Counted from the stretch's first letter, positions 34,552 through 44,102 are shown. The stretch: 64,000 nt of DNA from Flavobacterium limi (GCF_010645075.1 NZ_JAADZV010000006.1:186001-250000), one strand, 5' to 3'. Numbers and translations are program-made. Notes: generated from the letters alone by a model not told the origin.

Positions 34552-34610
34552 AACTATTTTCTTTTTAGTTTGAAGTTTACTGCGACCTTAAATCGTAATC
34601 GAAAAACTCT

Positions 34611-35709
34611 TTATTCTTCTTCTTTTTGTCCCATCATCATTAAATATGCTTTAAGGAATGGGTCGAGATTTCCGTTCATAACGCCATCGACATCACTGGT
34701 TTCATAACCTGTACGAACGTCTTTTACCAATTTATAAGGTTGCATTACGTAATTACGTATTTGTGAGCCCCATTCGATTTTCATTTTTCCGGCTTCAATA
34801 TCAGCACGTTGTGCCTGCTGTTTCTTTAACTCGATTTCATACAATTGCGAACGAAGCATCTGCATGGCACGCTGTCTGTTATCCTGCTGAGATCGCGTTT
34901 CAGAACACTGAATCTGGATTCCGGTTGGTTTGTGGACCAGCTGAACTTTTGTTTCAACTTTATTTACATTCTGTCCTCCGGCACCACTCGAGCGGGATGT
35001 TGTAATCTCGATATCAGCAGGATTAATGTCAATTTCGATACTGTCATCAACAAGTGGATAAACATAAACAGATACAAATGATGTATGACGTTTGGCATTA
35101 CTGTCAAAAGGTGAAATTCTAACCAGACGATGTACGCCATTTTCACCTTTTAGGTAACCAAAAGAATAGTCGCCTTCAAATTCTAAAGTTACGGTTTTAA
35201 TACCGGCAACATCACCTTCCTGAAAGTTAAGTTCCTTTATTTTATACCCATAACTTTCTCCCCACATCATGTACATTCGCATTAGCATTCCGGCCCAGTC
35301 ACAACTTTCTGTTCCACCGGCTCCGGCTGTAATTTGTACCACTGCGCTTAAACTGTCGCCTTCGTCAGAAAGCATGTTTTTGAATTCGATGTTCTCAATG
35401 TGCAGCTGTGTTGCGTTGTAATTTTCATCCAGTTCTTCAACAGAAAGCTCTCCTTCTTTATAAAAATCATAAGCTAGCTGGAGTTCATCCGTAAGTTCCA
35501 CAGCTTTGTTATAATCTTCAATCCATTTTTTCTTGTTTCGAAGATTTTTCACAATCGTTTCTGCTTCTTTTGGTTTGTTCCAAAAATCAGGAGCAAAAGT
35601 TTTTTCTTCTTCGTTTGCAATTTCGATTAGCTTGGCATCAACGTCAAAGATACCTCCTCAACGCACCAAGGCGCTCCACAATACCTTTTACTTGTTCGGC
35701 TGTTGTCAT
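34611..35709 (-). CDS. prfB: Peptide chain release factor 2, made by programmed +1 frameshift
   Basis: The gene is read in two parts. Frame one starts at the ATG complement of 35707-35709 and gives 21 codons ending in CTT (35647-35649), followed by an in-frame TGA. Skipping one T at 35646, translation continues from 35645 to the stop at 34611, for 365 residues in all, the length of E. coli RF2. RF2 ends translation at UGA and UAA. The RISPF segment carries the SPF stop-codon reader and [18 protein letters not shown] the GGQ peptidyl-hydrolysis loop. The shift makes RF2 regulate its own level: low RF2 slows termination at the early UGA and allows shifting. Confidence 0.95.
35643..35658 (-). 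promoter_or_regulatory. prfB programmed +1 frameshift site with Shine-Dalgarno-like stimulator
   Basis: On the minus strand the sequence reads AGGAGG-TAT-CTT-TGA-C, with AGGAGG at the complement of 35653-35658, the slippery CTT at 35647-35649 and the TGA at 35644-35646. Spacing of three bases between AGGAGG and CTT and the C after TGA are exactly as in the E. coli prfB site. Confidence 0.95.
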
Positions 35710-35809
35710 AAATTAATAATAGTTTTATATGTTTTTTACAAATATTACGTTTAATTTGGTACAAGTTAAAATTTATTAAAACTCGCAGTTAATAACTAAC
35801 AGTAATACG

Positions 35810-35817
35810 TAATTTTG
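35810..35817 (+). promoter_or_regulatory. -7 box for the threonine aldolase gene
   Basis: TAATTTTG matches TAnnTTTG and ends 31 bases before the start codon. No clear -33 TTTG is found at the usual spacing. Confidence 0.45.
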
Positions 35818-35848
35818 CTTTACAAAAATAAGATATAGTTTTTAGAAT

Positions 35849-36868
35849 ATGGAAATAAATTTAATCAGCGATACCATTACTAAGCCTAGTTACGAAATGT
35901 TACAATATATGTTCAACGCTCATGTTGGCGATGATGTATACAGACAAGATCCGACGGTTATCGAATTAGAAACCAGAGTAGCTGAGTTTTTTGGTATGGA
36001 AGCTGGACTTTTTTTTCCGTCTGGAACTATGGCAAATCAAACCGCAATTAAACTGCATACACAGCCCGGAGAACAATTAATTGCCGATAAATATGCACAT
36101 ATTTATAACTATGAAGGTGGCGGTGTCTCTTTTAACAGTGGGGTTTCATGCTGTTTATTAGACGGGGACCGGGGTATGATAAACGCCGCTCAGGTTGCCG
36201 CAGCAATAAATGATCCGGAGTTTTATCACAGTCCGTTAACGACTTTGGTTTGTGTAGAAAATACGACTAATAAAGGAGGTGGGGCCTGTTATGAATTAGA
36301 AGATTTAAGAGAAATAAAAAAAGTTTGCGATGCTAACAATTTGAAGTTTCATTTGGATGGGGCCAGAATTTGGAATGCATTGGTAGCAAAAAGGCAAAAT
36401 CCGAAAGAATTTGGAGCTATTTTCGATACCATTTCTGTTTGTTTATCAAAAGGTTTAGGGGCTCCAATAGGTTCTATTTTGCTAGGAACTAAAGCAGATA
36501 TTCACAGGGCGTTAAGAATCAGGAAGATATTGGGGGGCGGAATGCGTCAGGTTGGCTATTTAGCTGCTGGGGGCTTATATGCTTTGGCGCATAATATTGA
36601 ACGAATGACTGAAGACCACAGAAGAGCGAAGGAAATTGCAGCAGTTTTAAAAACAAAACCATGGGTAGCAGCTATTGAACCTGTAGAAACTAATATTTTA
36701 ATTTTTTCATTGGCAGAGGGGTATAGTGATCAGCTTTTAATCGAAAAATTAAAACAGAAGAATATTTTAATAAGTTCAATGGGAAACAACAAACTTAGGA
36801 TAGTTACGCATTTGGATTATAAAGAAGTTATGCATACTTATGTGATTGAAACACTTCAGAAGTTTTAA
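35849..36868 (+). CDS. Low-specificity L-threonine aldolase
   Basis: A 339-residue PLP enzyme (fold type I, beta-eliminating lyase family) that cleaves threonine or allo-threonine to glycine and acetaldehyde. It starts with ISDTITKPSYEMLQ and GDDVYRQDPTVIELE as the family does. FFPSGTMANQTAI binds the cofactor phosphate, LDGARIWNA gives the Asp that contacts the pyridine nitrogen, and CLSKGLGAPIGS holds the PLP lysine near residue 200. It is a single gene facing prfB across 139 bases. Confidence 0.92.
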   Translation: MEINLISDTITKPSYEMLQYMFNAHVGDDVYRQDPTVIELETRVAEFFGMEAGLFFPSGTMANQTAIKLHTQPGEQLIADKYAHIYNYEGGGVSFNSGVSCCLLDGDRGMINAAQVAAAINDPEFYHSPLTTLVCVENTTNKGGGACYELEDLREIKKVCDANNLKFHLDGARIWNALVAKRQNPKEFGAIFDTISVCLSKGLGAPIGSILLGTKADIHRALRIRKILGGGMRQVGYLAAGGLYALAHNIERMTEDHRRAKEIAAVLKTKPWVAAIEPVETNILIFSLAEGYSDQLLIEKLKQKNILISSMGNNKLRIVTHLDYKEVMHTYVIETLQKF

Positions 36869-36898
36869 TTTTTGATTTTTTATATTTTCAAAAGGACT

Positions 36899-36933
36899 AA
36901 AAAAAGCAGGATTATTTAAACCCTGCTTTTTTT
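36899..36933. terminator. Bidirectional terminator between threonine aldolase and lipoprotein genes
   Basis: AAAAAAAGCAGG (36899-36910) pairs with CCTGCTTTTTTT (36922-36933) around an 11-base loop, with T runs on both strands. The two flanking genes converge on it. Confidence 0.88.
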
Positions 36934-37908
36934 TTAGTTGTTTACTCTATCAATAATCGTAAGCTGATTAATTATTGATTTATCTGATTTCAGTTTTGAA
37001 TATTTGTATTTTTTTGTTAAGATATTGTATCTTAACATGATATAGTCATCATCTTTCTGTAAATAGCATACATATTCTGAGGTTAATTGATCTATAAAAC
37101 CTTTACCACTTGGGATTCCTCCAATTCTTAAAGTTTCATTTTCTAAAAAGTCTTCGTAAGAGTTATCTGCTAAATTGATTTTTGTGATTGTTGCAGTTCC
37201 GTTTTGGCTATTACTTTTTAAGCAAAAAATAATATCTTTATTATAAGAAGCAGCTTTGTAAAAAGGCGTATTTAAATTGTTGAATAATGATACCTTTTTT
37301 GCCGTATTATCATCTGTATTGATCTCAAATGTATCACCAGTCCCGTGAGTGGTATAAAGTTTATTTTCATTTAAAAAACTTGAACTTGATGCAATTTGGT
37401 CAAAATTTAAGCCTAAGTAAAAAACTTCAGAAGTGTTAGGGTCAATTTTTACAAAATATGAATTGTTTTTTGCATTACTGTACATATTGCCTGCCACGAT
37501 ACCGAAAAGTGTTTTTTTTGAATTATCCCATGTAAGGGAAATTAGAACGGGCTCATCGCTAGCTATTTCATTTGGATAAACTAATTTTTTTGAAGTAGTT
37601 TTTCGGGTTATTCTGTCAAAAATAAAAAGATTTTCATTGGGTGCTGGATAATGTTCAGCCAGAAATATTTTATCTGAATTTGAAGCAACGGTGTTCAAAT
37701 TAATAGCATTGGTTTTTATACCGTCGAATTGATCATAAGCTGTTATTTTTCCGCTGTTATTTCCAATTTTATTTATTTCTCCCCATTCATTTACAGTTAA
37801 AAAACTATAATCATCTTTAACAGATTCATCCTTTGAGTCTAATGGATCACACGAAAATAAAAATAAACTGGCAAAACTAATTGCCAGAGTTTTGTATGTT
37901 AGTTTCAT
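36934..37908 (-). CDS. Lipoprotein with predicted beta-propeller
   Basis: A 324-residue protein with a lipoprotein signal (SFASLFLFSCDPL; the Cys at residue 20 is the likely lipid site). The mature part has repeating strands with Asn/Asp turns (KIFLAEHYPAPNENLFIFDR, PVLISLTWDNSKKTLFGIVA, NKLYTTHGTGDTFEINTDDN), in the manner of a 6- or 7-bladed propeller. No enzyme motif is found. It probably sits on the outer membrane or periplasmic face. Its start is 13 bases from the ybaB stop upstream, so the two may be co-transcribed. Confidence 0.7.
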   Translation of the reverse strand: MKLTYKTLAISFASLFLFSCDPLDSKDESVKDDYSFLTVNEWGEINKIGNNSGKITAYDQFDGIKTNAINLNTVASNSDKIFLAEHYPAPNENLFIFDRITRKTTSKKLVYPNEIASDEPVLISLTWDNSKKTLFGIVAGNMYSNAKNNSYFVKIDPNTSEVFYLGLNFDQIASSSSFLNENKLYTTHGTGDTFEINTDDNTAKKVSLFNNLNTPFYKAASYNKDIIFCLKSNSQNGTATITKINLADNSYEDFLENETLRIGGIPSGKGFIDQLTSEYVCYLQKDDDYIMLRYNILTKKYKYSKLKSDKSIINQLTIIDRVNN

Positions 37909-37920
37909 AAATAAATCGAA

Positions 37921-38241
37921 TTATTTAAATAAATTATCCATTCCTGGAATAGATGGCATATCCATTCTTGCGACAGCATCTAATTCTCTTTCGTTAACGC
38001 TGGTTGCTTTTTCGATAGCTTTATTCAGGGTCACGATTAAATAATCTTCCAGTTGTTCTTTGTCTTCCAGTAAAGAATCATCAATTGAAATTGTTTTGAT
38101 TTTTCTGCTTGCAGTAATTGTTATCTTTAATAATCCATCAGCACTTTGTTCGTCAATTAAAACAGTGTCTAAACGTTTTTTGGTATCTTCAATTTTTTGC
38201 TGGGTTTCTTTAAGTTTGCCCATCATTCCCATTAAATCCAT
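37921..38241 (-). CDS. YbaB/EbfC family nucleoid-associated protein
   Basis: A 106-residue homodimeric DNA-binding protein. It begins [20 protein letters not shown], an N-terminal helix typical of YbaB, followed by [20 protein letters not shown], in place of the usual conserved GxG-containing strand, and a C-terminal helix. Family members bind DNA without strong sequence preference and often lie near recR and dnaX; that context is not seen here. Confidence 0.85.
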   Translation of the reverse strand: MDLMGMMGKLKETQQKIEDTKKRLDTVLIDEQSADGLLKITITASRKIKTISIDDSLLEDKEQLEDYLIVTLNKAIEKATSVNERELDAVARMDMPSIPGMDNLFK

Positions 38242-38391
38242 TTTTTGTTTGATTTTTAAATTATTTCATACAAAATTAGTATATTGCTATATGAAAACAA
38301 TGGATTTTTTTATGAAAAATTTAATTTTCGTTCTGTTGTGATTGTACTATTTTTGCTTCTCGTATTTAAAAACTAATGCTTAATTAAATCA

Positions 38392-40452
38392 ATGCAAAAC
38401 GATATAGTAGCTCCAAAAGCAAAAGAAATTCCAAAATCATTAAGAAAACATAAAGAAATCCGAACAGATAACTATTTCTGGTTAAATGACAGAAAAAATC
38501 CGGAGGTTATTGATTATCTGAATAAGGAAAATGATTATTATCAAAAAATGACTGTACATACAAAAGATTTACAGGAATCTTTGTATGAAGAAATGAAAGG
38601 AAGAATTAAAGAAGATGATTCATCTGTTCCTTACTATTATAATGGATATTACTATATTACCCGTTTTGAGACAGGACAGGATTATCCAATTTTTTCGAGA
38701 AAAAAAGGAAGTCTTTCTGCTGCTGAAGAAATCATGTTTAATTGTAATGAATTAGCAAAAGGACATGCGTATTTTAAATTAGGAGGGCTAAGTGTTAGTC
38801 CTGACAATAGATTTGCCAGCTTCAGTGTTGATATTATAGGAAGAAGAATTTACACCATTCAGGTTAAAAATTTAGAAACAGGGGAAATTCTTCCGGAAAA
38901 AATAGAAAATGTAACCGGGGAATCAGTTTGGGCAAATGATAATAATACTATTTTTTATGTTAGACAAGATGAAGTTACCTTACGATCAGATAAAGTATTC
39001 AGACATAAATTAAATTCAGATTCTGCAGCTGATGTTTTGGTTTTTAATGAAACCGATGATACTTTTAATGTTTCTGTAAGTAAAGAAAAATCCAGAAAAT
39101 ATATTGTTATTGGCTCAGGAAGTACTTTGACAACTGAATACAGAATTTTGAATTCGGATAATCCTGATGGAGAATTTGAAATATTTCAGACGCGTGTACG
39201 AGGTTTAGAATACAGTATTTCTCATTACGAAGACTCATTTTATATTTTGACGAATAAAGATAAGGCAACCAACTTTAAGTTAATGAAAACGCCTGAAAAC
39301 AGAACTGAAAAAAAATTCTGGAAAGATCTTATTCCGCATCGTGAAGATGTTTTGCTGGAAGATATTGAAATATTCAAAAATTATCTGGTGGTTGAGGAGC
39401 GATCAAACGGTTTAAATCATATTCGAATCATACCATGGAATGACGAACCGGACTATTATTTGCCTTTTGGGAGTGAAACTTATAATGCTTATACAACAAC
39501 TAATATTGATTTTGATACCGATGTTTTGCGTTACAGCTATCAATCACTGGCAACACCATCATCTGTGATTGATTTTAATATGAAAACCAAAACCAAAGAA
39601 ATCTTAAAAGAACAAGAGGTTTTAGGTGGGAAATTTGATAAAAACAATTACGTTGAAGAGAGAGTTTGGGTAACAGCAAGAGATGGCGTAAAAGTGCCAA
39701 TTTCGATGGTCTACCATAAAGATTTAGAAAAAAATGGTAAAAATCCTTTATTGCTATATGCCTATGGTTCTTATGGGATAACTATGGAAACTTATTTTTC
39801 TTCTACACGACTTTCCCTGTTAGACCGCGGATTTATTTACGCTATTGCTCATATTAGGGGCGGTGAAGATTTGGGGAGAAAATGGTATGAAGATGGAAAA
39901 CTGTTAAAAAAGAAAAATACCTTTACAGATTTCATTGATTGCTCTAAATTTGTAATAAACGAGAAATATACTTCTGCAAAACATTTGTATGCAGAGGGAG
40001 GATCGGCCGGAGGACTTTTGATGGGAGTTATCGTAAATGAAGCCCCGGAATTGTATAATGGAGTTATTGCTCAGGTTCCTTTTGTAGACGTTATTACAAC
40101 AATGCTGGATGATAGTATCCCGCTGACAACAGGAGAGTATGATGAGTGGGGCAACCCGAATAATAAAAAATATTATGATTATATGTTATCGTATTCGCCA
40201 TATGATAATGTAAAAGAGCAAAAATATCCTAATATGTATGTTTCTACCGGCCTGCACGATTCGCAGGTTCAATATTGGGAACCTGCCAAATGGGTGGCTA
40301 AACTCCGGAGTTTAAAAACAAATGATACAGTGCTGTTTTTGGACACTAATATGGATGCGGGTCATGGCGGGGCTTCGGGGCGTTTTCAGGCTTTAAAAGA
40401 CTTAGCAAAGGAATTTAGTTTTTTATTAGATTTAGAGAAAATTCAAAGCTAA
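38392..40452 (+). CDS. S9 family prolyl oligopeptidase (oligopeptidase B type)
   Basis: A 686-residue serine peptidase. The N-terminal part (to about residue 410) is a seven-bladed propeller that gates access. The catalytic alpha/beta hydrolase follows, starting at VPISMVYHKDLEKNGKNPLL. The nucleophile Ser is in AEGGSAGGLLMG near residue 537, the Asp is expected in the TGLHDSQVQYWEPAKWV region, and the His is in MDAGHGGASGR near residue 658. The WYEDGKLLKKKNTFTDFIDC segment is typical of oligopeptidase B (PtrB), which cuts after basic residues. No signal peptide is seen, so it is cytoplasmic. Confidence 0.9.
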   Translation: MQNDIVAPKAKEIPKSLRKHKEIRTDNYFWLNDRKNPEVIDYLNKENDYYQKMTVHTKDLQESLYEEMKGRIKEDDSSVPYYYNGYYYITRFETGQDYPIFSRKKGSLSAAEEIMFNCNELAKGHAYFKLGGLSVSPDNRFASFSVDIIGRRIYTIQVKNLETGEILPEKIENVTGESVWANDNNTIFYVRQDEVTLRSDKVFRHKLNSDSAADVLVFNETDDTFNVSVSKEKSRKYIVIGSGSTLTTEYRILNSDNPDGEFEIFQTRVRGLEYSISHYEDSFYILTNKDKATNFKLMKTPENRTEKKFWKDLIPHREDVLLEDIEIFKNYLVVEERSNGLNHIRIIPWNDEPDYYLPFGSETYNAYTTTNIDFDTDVLRYSYQSLATPSSVIDFNMKTKTKEILKEQEVLGGKFDKNNYVEERVWVTARDGVKVPISMVYHKDLEKNGKNPLLLYAYGSYGITMETYFSSTRLSLLDRGFIYAIAHIRGGEDLGRKWYEDGKLLKKKNTFTDFIDCSKFVINEKYTSAKHLYAEGGSAGGLLMGVIVNEAPELYNGVIAQVPFVDVITTMLDDSIPLTTGEYDEWGNPNNKKYYDYMLSYSPYDNVKEQKYPNMYVSTGLHDSQVQYWEPAKWVAKLRSLKTNDTVLFLDTNMDAGHGGASGRFQALKDLAKEFSFLLDLEKIQS

Positions 40453-40467
40453 TTAGAAATTTTTTGT

Positions 40468-40475
40468 TAAATTTG
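40468..40475 (+). promoter_or_regulatory. -7 box for the cysteine-synthase-like gene
   Basis: TAAATTTG matches TAnnTTTG, 16 bases past the stop of the peptidase gene and 46 bases before the chosen start of the next gene. No -33 match is clear. Confidence 0.45.
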
Positions 40476-40521
40476 CAACCTATCGGGCTTATTAAAAAAG
40501 GTCTTGATTAACTATTTTTTT

Positions 40522-41562
40522 ATGAAAGAAGAAATAAATGCTTATAATAATGTTTTAGAATTAATAGGTAATACTCCACTTATTAAGCTAAATAAAGTCA
40601 CCGAAGGGCTAGAAGGAAATTTCTACGCAAAGGTAGAAGCTTTTAATCCGGGACATTCGTCGAAAGATAGAATAGCATTATATATCATTGAAGAAGCAGA
40701 GAAAAGAGGGATTTTATCTCCAGGTGATACCATAATTGAAACAACATCCGGAAATACAGGTTTTAGTTTGGCTATGGTAAGCATCATAAAAGGCTACAAC
40801 TGCATATTGGCAGTAAGTTCAAAATCATCCAAAGATAAAATTGACATGTTGAGAAGTTTAGGGGCGAAAGTTTATGTTTGTCCGGCACACGTTTCAGCAG
40901 ATGATGAAAGATCGTATTATAACGTTGCAAAACGTTTACATGAAGAAACTAAAGGGTCCGTTTATATTAATCAATATTTTAACCAGTTAAATATTGATGC
41001 ACACTACAATACTACCGGTCCAGAAATATGGCAGCAAACCAAAGGTCAGATCACACACCTTGTTGCTTGCAGCGGAACAGGAGGAACAATCTCCGGAACT
41101 GCAAAATTTTTGAAAGAGCAAAATCCAAATATTAAGATTTTAGGTGTTGATGCCTTCGGATCAGTATTGAAAAAATACCACGAGACAAGAGAATTCGATA
41201 CTAAAGAAATTTATCCTTACAGAATTGAAGGTTTGGGTAAAAATTTAATTCCGTCTGCAACTGATTTCGATATGATTGATAAATTCATGAAAGTAACAGA
41301 TGAAGAAAGTGCTCATTCTGCCAGAGAGATTACACGTAAAGAAGGTTTGTTTGTAGGATATACTTCTGGTGCTGTAATGCAGGCAATTAAACAATACGCT
41401 GAAGAAGGGGAATTTACTGAGGATAGTAATATTATTGCAATTTTCCCTGATCATGGCTCTCGATATATGAGTAAAGTATTCAGTGATGAATGGATGAACG
41501 AACAAGGATTCTTTGATAGTGTGAATGAAGAAGAAGTTCAAAAGATTGAATTTGTAAAGTAA
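40522..41562 (+). CDS. PLP-dependent cysteine synthase family protein
   Basis: The ATG at 40522 is preferred over an upstream frame start at 40504. The 346-residue protein is a fold type II PLP enzyme. [13 protein letters not shown] opens it, the PLP lysine is K48 in [21 protein letters not shown] binds the carboxylate and [13 protein letters not shown] the phosphate. It lies near the border between O-acetylserine sulfhydrylase and cystathionine beta-synthase in length, and has no CBS regulatory domains. The substrate may be O-acetylserine or a phosphoserine-like donor; this cannot be decided here. Confidence 0.85.
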   Translation: MKEEINAYNNVLELIGNTPLIKLNKVTEGLEGNFYAKVEAFNPGHSSKDRIALYIIEEAEKRGILSPGDTIIETTSGNTGFSLAMVSIIKGYNCILAVSSKSSKDKIDMLRSLGAKVYVCPAHVSADDERSYYNVAKRLHEETKGSVYINQYFNQLNIDAHYNTTGPEIWQQTKGQITHLVACSGTGGTISGTAKFLKEQNPNIKILGVDAFGSVLKKYHETREFDTKEIYPYRIEGLGKNLIPSATDFDMIDKFMKVTDEESAHSAREITRKEGLFVGYTSGAVMQAIKQYAEEGEFTEDSNIIAIFPDHGSRYMSKVFSDEWMNEQGFFDSVNEEEVQKIEFVK

Positions 41563-41591
41563 TTTATTAAAATTACTTTTAATTATAAAAC

Positions 41592-41623
41592 AAAAAACTC
41601 CAGATGAAAATCTGGAGTTTTTT
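41592..41623. terminator. Bidirectional terminator
   Basis: AAAAAACTCCAGAT (41592-41605) and ATCTGGAGTTTTTT (41610-41623) are perfect 14-bp arms around GAAA. It serves both the cysteine-synthase-like gene and the convergent TlpA-family gene. Confidence 0.93.
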
Positions 41624-41630
41624 GTTGGGT

Positions 41631-42797
41631 TTATTTGGCTAAAAGCTCTAAAATTTTTGCTCTTAATTCAGGGCCTCTTAAGTCCTGTGCAACGACTTTT
41701 CCTGATGAATCAAGTATAAAGGTTGCAGGGATAGATTCTACGCCATATTGTTTTGCAATTGGTTCATCCCAGAACTTTAAGTTGGAAACGTGTGTCCAGT
41801 TTAAATTGTCTTTTGCTATGGCTTCTTTCCAGGCTGATGCTTCCTTATCCAGTGAAACACCAATTATGTTTAATCCTTTTGAGTGCAGTTCTTTATAAAT
41901 TGCTACAACATTAGGGTTTTCTTTTCTGCATGGCCCACACCATGAGGCCCAAAAATCTACAATTGTTACTTTTCCTAAACTTTCTTTAAGCGATACTGTT
42001 TTACCTTCCGGATTAGGAGCTGAAAAATCTGATCTTCATTTAGCGCTGCCAACCGGAGGAGCTGATGCACCAACTGCAGGCAATTTCATTTGACCAATTT
42101 TTTCTTTAATCGCTTTTCCTGGTTTTGTATTTTTCAATGACTCATCTAGAGAGTTGTATAAGCCTTCTGTTTTTTTGAAATCAGAGCTTGGGTCATTAAT
42201 CAGACTTTGAACAATTAAAACTGAAATAAATGATTTTGGATGTGTTTCAGCGTAAGCAGTATATTTCTTTTTAGATTCAGCCTGAACATCAGTTTGAATA
42301 GCCATATATTCTTTCATTAAACCATTGATAACTGCTGTGTCTTGTTTTTGCTGAGCAGTCTGCATAGTTTGAGTGTTTTTTTTCTGAAAATCGATTAATC
42401 TCTTCTGAACTTTAGTAAGATCCTCGTTGAATTTCACATACTCATCATTGCTGTAAGTTCCTGAAATTTTTGATTTATGAATACTATCTTTATCAACTTC
42501 AATTTTAATTTCACCAGTTTCTAAGATAAACGGAACCGGACCTTGTAAATCCTGAACAATTAAAGTGTGAAAAGCAGGTTCAGTAACTTTTCCTTTTATT
42601 TCAAATTTTCCATTTTCAACTTTTACAGTATCAAGTGCTAAAACAGCCATTGTTGTTGGATCCTGACCCTGAAGAATAATTGTTTTTCCGTTCTCGATTC
42701 CTTTTGCAGTTCCGGTAATAAGGAATTCTCCGTCTTTAACTTTGCTGCAAGAAATTATCGCTGCAGAAGCGGTAAGTAAAAAAAATATTTTTTTCAT
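41631..42797 (-). pseudogene. TlpA-family thiol:disulfide lipoprotein with DUF4369, interrupted by in-frame TGA
   Basis: From the ATG complement of 42795-42797 a lipoprotein signal (SAAIISCSKV) leads into a DUF4369 domain (GTAKGIENGKTIILQ) and a helical part. At 42036-42038 a TGA stops the frame after 253 residues. The same frame then continues without another stop for 134 codons to the TAA at 41631-41633 and encodes a complete thioredoxin-like domain: DFSAPNPEGKTVSLKESLGK, WASWCGPCRKEN with the CxxC pair, and GVESIPATFI with the cis-Pro. Without the TGA it would be a normal 388-codon periplasmic oxidoreductase. The break may be a real mutation or a sequence error. Confidence 0.8.
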
Positions 42798-42831
42798 TAT
42801 AAAAAATTAATTAGTTAATTGATTTGTGCAA

Positions 42832-42839
42832 CAAAAGTA
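42832..42839 (-). promoter_or_regulatory. -7 box for the TlpA-family gene
   Basis: On the minus strand TACTTTTG matches TAnnTTTG, with a TTG (complement of 42858-42860) 18 bases further upstream that could be the -33 element. The start codon lies 34 bases downstream. Confidence 0.5.
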
Positions 42840-43009
42840 TTTAAAATTATAAAACATCAACAATTTTACTGCCTAAAATTTTGTTATAGTTTTTTATGGG
42901 TTAAATAATTGAAAAACAAAGTTTTATTTGTTTTTTGATCGTTATAAAACAGCTAAAAATTTTATTATTCAGAATTAAACAGATGATTGAGATAATTTTT
43001 AGCATAAAA

Positions 43010-43037
43010 AAAGGCGTTCTGACACCAGAACGCCTTT
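43010..43037 (-). terminator. Terminator after the J-domain/KTSC gene
   Basis: AAAGGCGTTCTG (43010-43021) and CAGAACGCCTTT (43026-43037) are perfect 12-bp arms around ACAC, with a T run on the minus strand. It begins 20 bases past the stop. Confidence 0.93.
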
Positions 43038-43057
43038 GGAAATATTATTAGAGAAAT

Positions 43058-43498
43058 CTATTCCTGATTTGTTTTCTTTCTCCAGGTGAAAGAGTTTAAA
43101 ATATGTCTTTTTGCAAATCTTGCAGGAGAATCAGCGTTTACCATTTTTACATAAGTAGCTTTAGGAACACTAATGTACTCATAAACACTGCCGTTAGAAA
43201 AATCGATAATCAAACGACCTTCAACAAATTTATAATCTGTAATTGAACAAGTCGAAATTGTTTCAGTATATTCAGGTAAATTAGCTTTAATCGTTTCAGG
43301 ATTAATACTTACCAAAAAGTGGTATGCCTCAATGATAGCCTTACTTTTTTCTTCTGCAGCTTTTAAACCGGCGTCATCTCCCTGAAATTTATCAGGATGA
43401 GCTTCTTTCATCGCATTACGATAAATGGTTTTTAAATCTTTTAATTCTGCAGTTTTGTCTACGTTTAGTAACTTTCTGTATTCAACTATTTTTTTCAT
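43058..43498 (-). CDS. J-domain protein with C-terminal KTSC domain
   Basis: A 146-residue protein. Residues 1-70 form a J domain with MKEAHPDKFQGDDAG bearing the HPD motif that stimulates DnaK. Residues about 85-140 form a KTSC domain (GRLIIDFSNGSVYEYISVPK, then SPARFAKRHI). The KTSC domain is named after lysyl-tRNA synthetase C-terminal copies and is thought to bind nucleic acid. The pairing suggests a DnaK co-chaperone directed to RNA or ribosomes, which is inference. On the minus strand TACCTTTG (complement of 43567-43574) is a candidate -7 box. Confidence 0.82.
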   Translation of the reverse strand: MKKIVEYRKLLNVDKTAELKDLKTIYRNAMKEAHPDKFQGDDAGLKAAEEKSKAIIEAYHFLVSINPETIKANLPEYTETISTCSITDYKFVEGRLIIDFSNGSVYEYISVPKATYVKMVNADSPARFAKRHILNSFTWRKKTNQE

Positions 43499-43697
43499 AA
43501 ATAAAGGTAACTACTTGTCTATTAGTTTGAAATTGATGTTAATTGTTCAAAAAGACAAATTTTTTGCAAAGGTACACTTTTTTTTAACTTTTTACTTTTG
43601 ATAGAAAAAATATTTGATTTTGTATCAGGTTTGAAGTTACGAAGTTAGTAACCTCAAAGAGCGCAAAGATTTTTAGGAAGTCTGGTGTTTAAAAAAA

Positions 43698-43727
43698 ACA
43701 ATGCCCGCAAAGCTTTGTGGGCATTGT
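43698..43727 (-). terminator. Terminator after the 81-residue protein gene
   Basis: ACAATGCCCGCAAAG (43698-43712) and CTTTGTGGGCATTGT (43713-43727) form a 30-base palindrome with one mismatch, and the A run before it gives a T run on the minus strand. The spacer from 43628 to 43680 resembles an eroded intergenic repeat (ACCTCAAAGAGCGCAAAGAT). Confidence 0.85.
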
Positions 43728-43772
43728 GTATATTTTTGTTTGCTTTGCAGTAAAACAAGCTGAAACAAAAAA

Positions 43773-44018
43773 TTATTCAGGCTTATGATTAGCTTTATCG
43801 AAGTTTTTTGATTTCTTCGGATATTTGTCATAACTGATATCACTTGGGTTTTCAATGACTGATTTGATTGTAACCCAATCTCCAATAGTGAAGTTTGAAT
43901 GCGCAATTTTGTAATCTAAAAGATATTCCCCACAAAAATAATTGTTGTTTTCATCTTTTTCGATGATGCCGGTGTAAATTCCTTTTTGGGGCATTTTTTC
44001 TTGTGAATCTTTAGACAT
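43773..44018 (-). CDS. Small soluble protein of unknown function
   Basis: An 81-residue protein with a small beta-rich core: KGIYTGIIEKDENNNYFCGE, then YLLDYKIAHSNF and IGDWVTIKSVIE, ending in a lysine-rich tail. The strand pattern could be an OB- or SH3-like fold. No named family is recognised. It has a normal ATG, its own terminator and faces the plus-strand gene cluster that follows, so it appears to be a real gene. Confidence 0.6.
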   Translation of the reverse strand: MSKDSQEKMPQKGIYTGIIEKDENNNYFCGEYLLDYKIAHSNFTIGDWVTIKSVIENPSDISYDKYPKKSKNFDKANHKPE

Positions 44019-44102
44019 AGTTTGTGTTTTAAATTAAAGCTGTAAAGTTAATCAATTTTCGTTTGTTTTAGGGAGTTCGTGACAATCTGAGTATATTTGC
44101 AC

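Noticed and set aside
41635..41898. 87-codon plus-strand frame
   Set aside because: It is antisense to the thioredoxin domain of the TlpA-family gene, which has clear motifs on the minus strand.
42036..42038. UGA as a selenocysteine codon in the TlpA-family gene
   Set aside because: The codon is in the linker between domains, not at the redox-active site, whose two cysteines are intact downstream, and no SECIS-like hairpin directly after it was evident.
43673..43906. 77-codon minus-strand frame overlapping the 81-residue gene
   Set aside because: It is out of frame with the better gene, runs through the terminator palindrome and shows biased, low-complexity composition.
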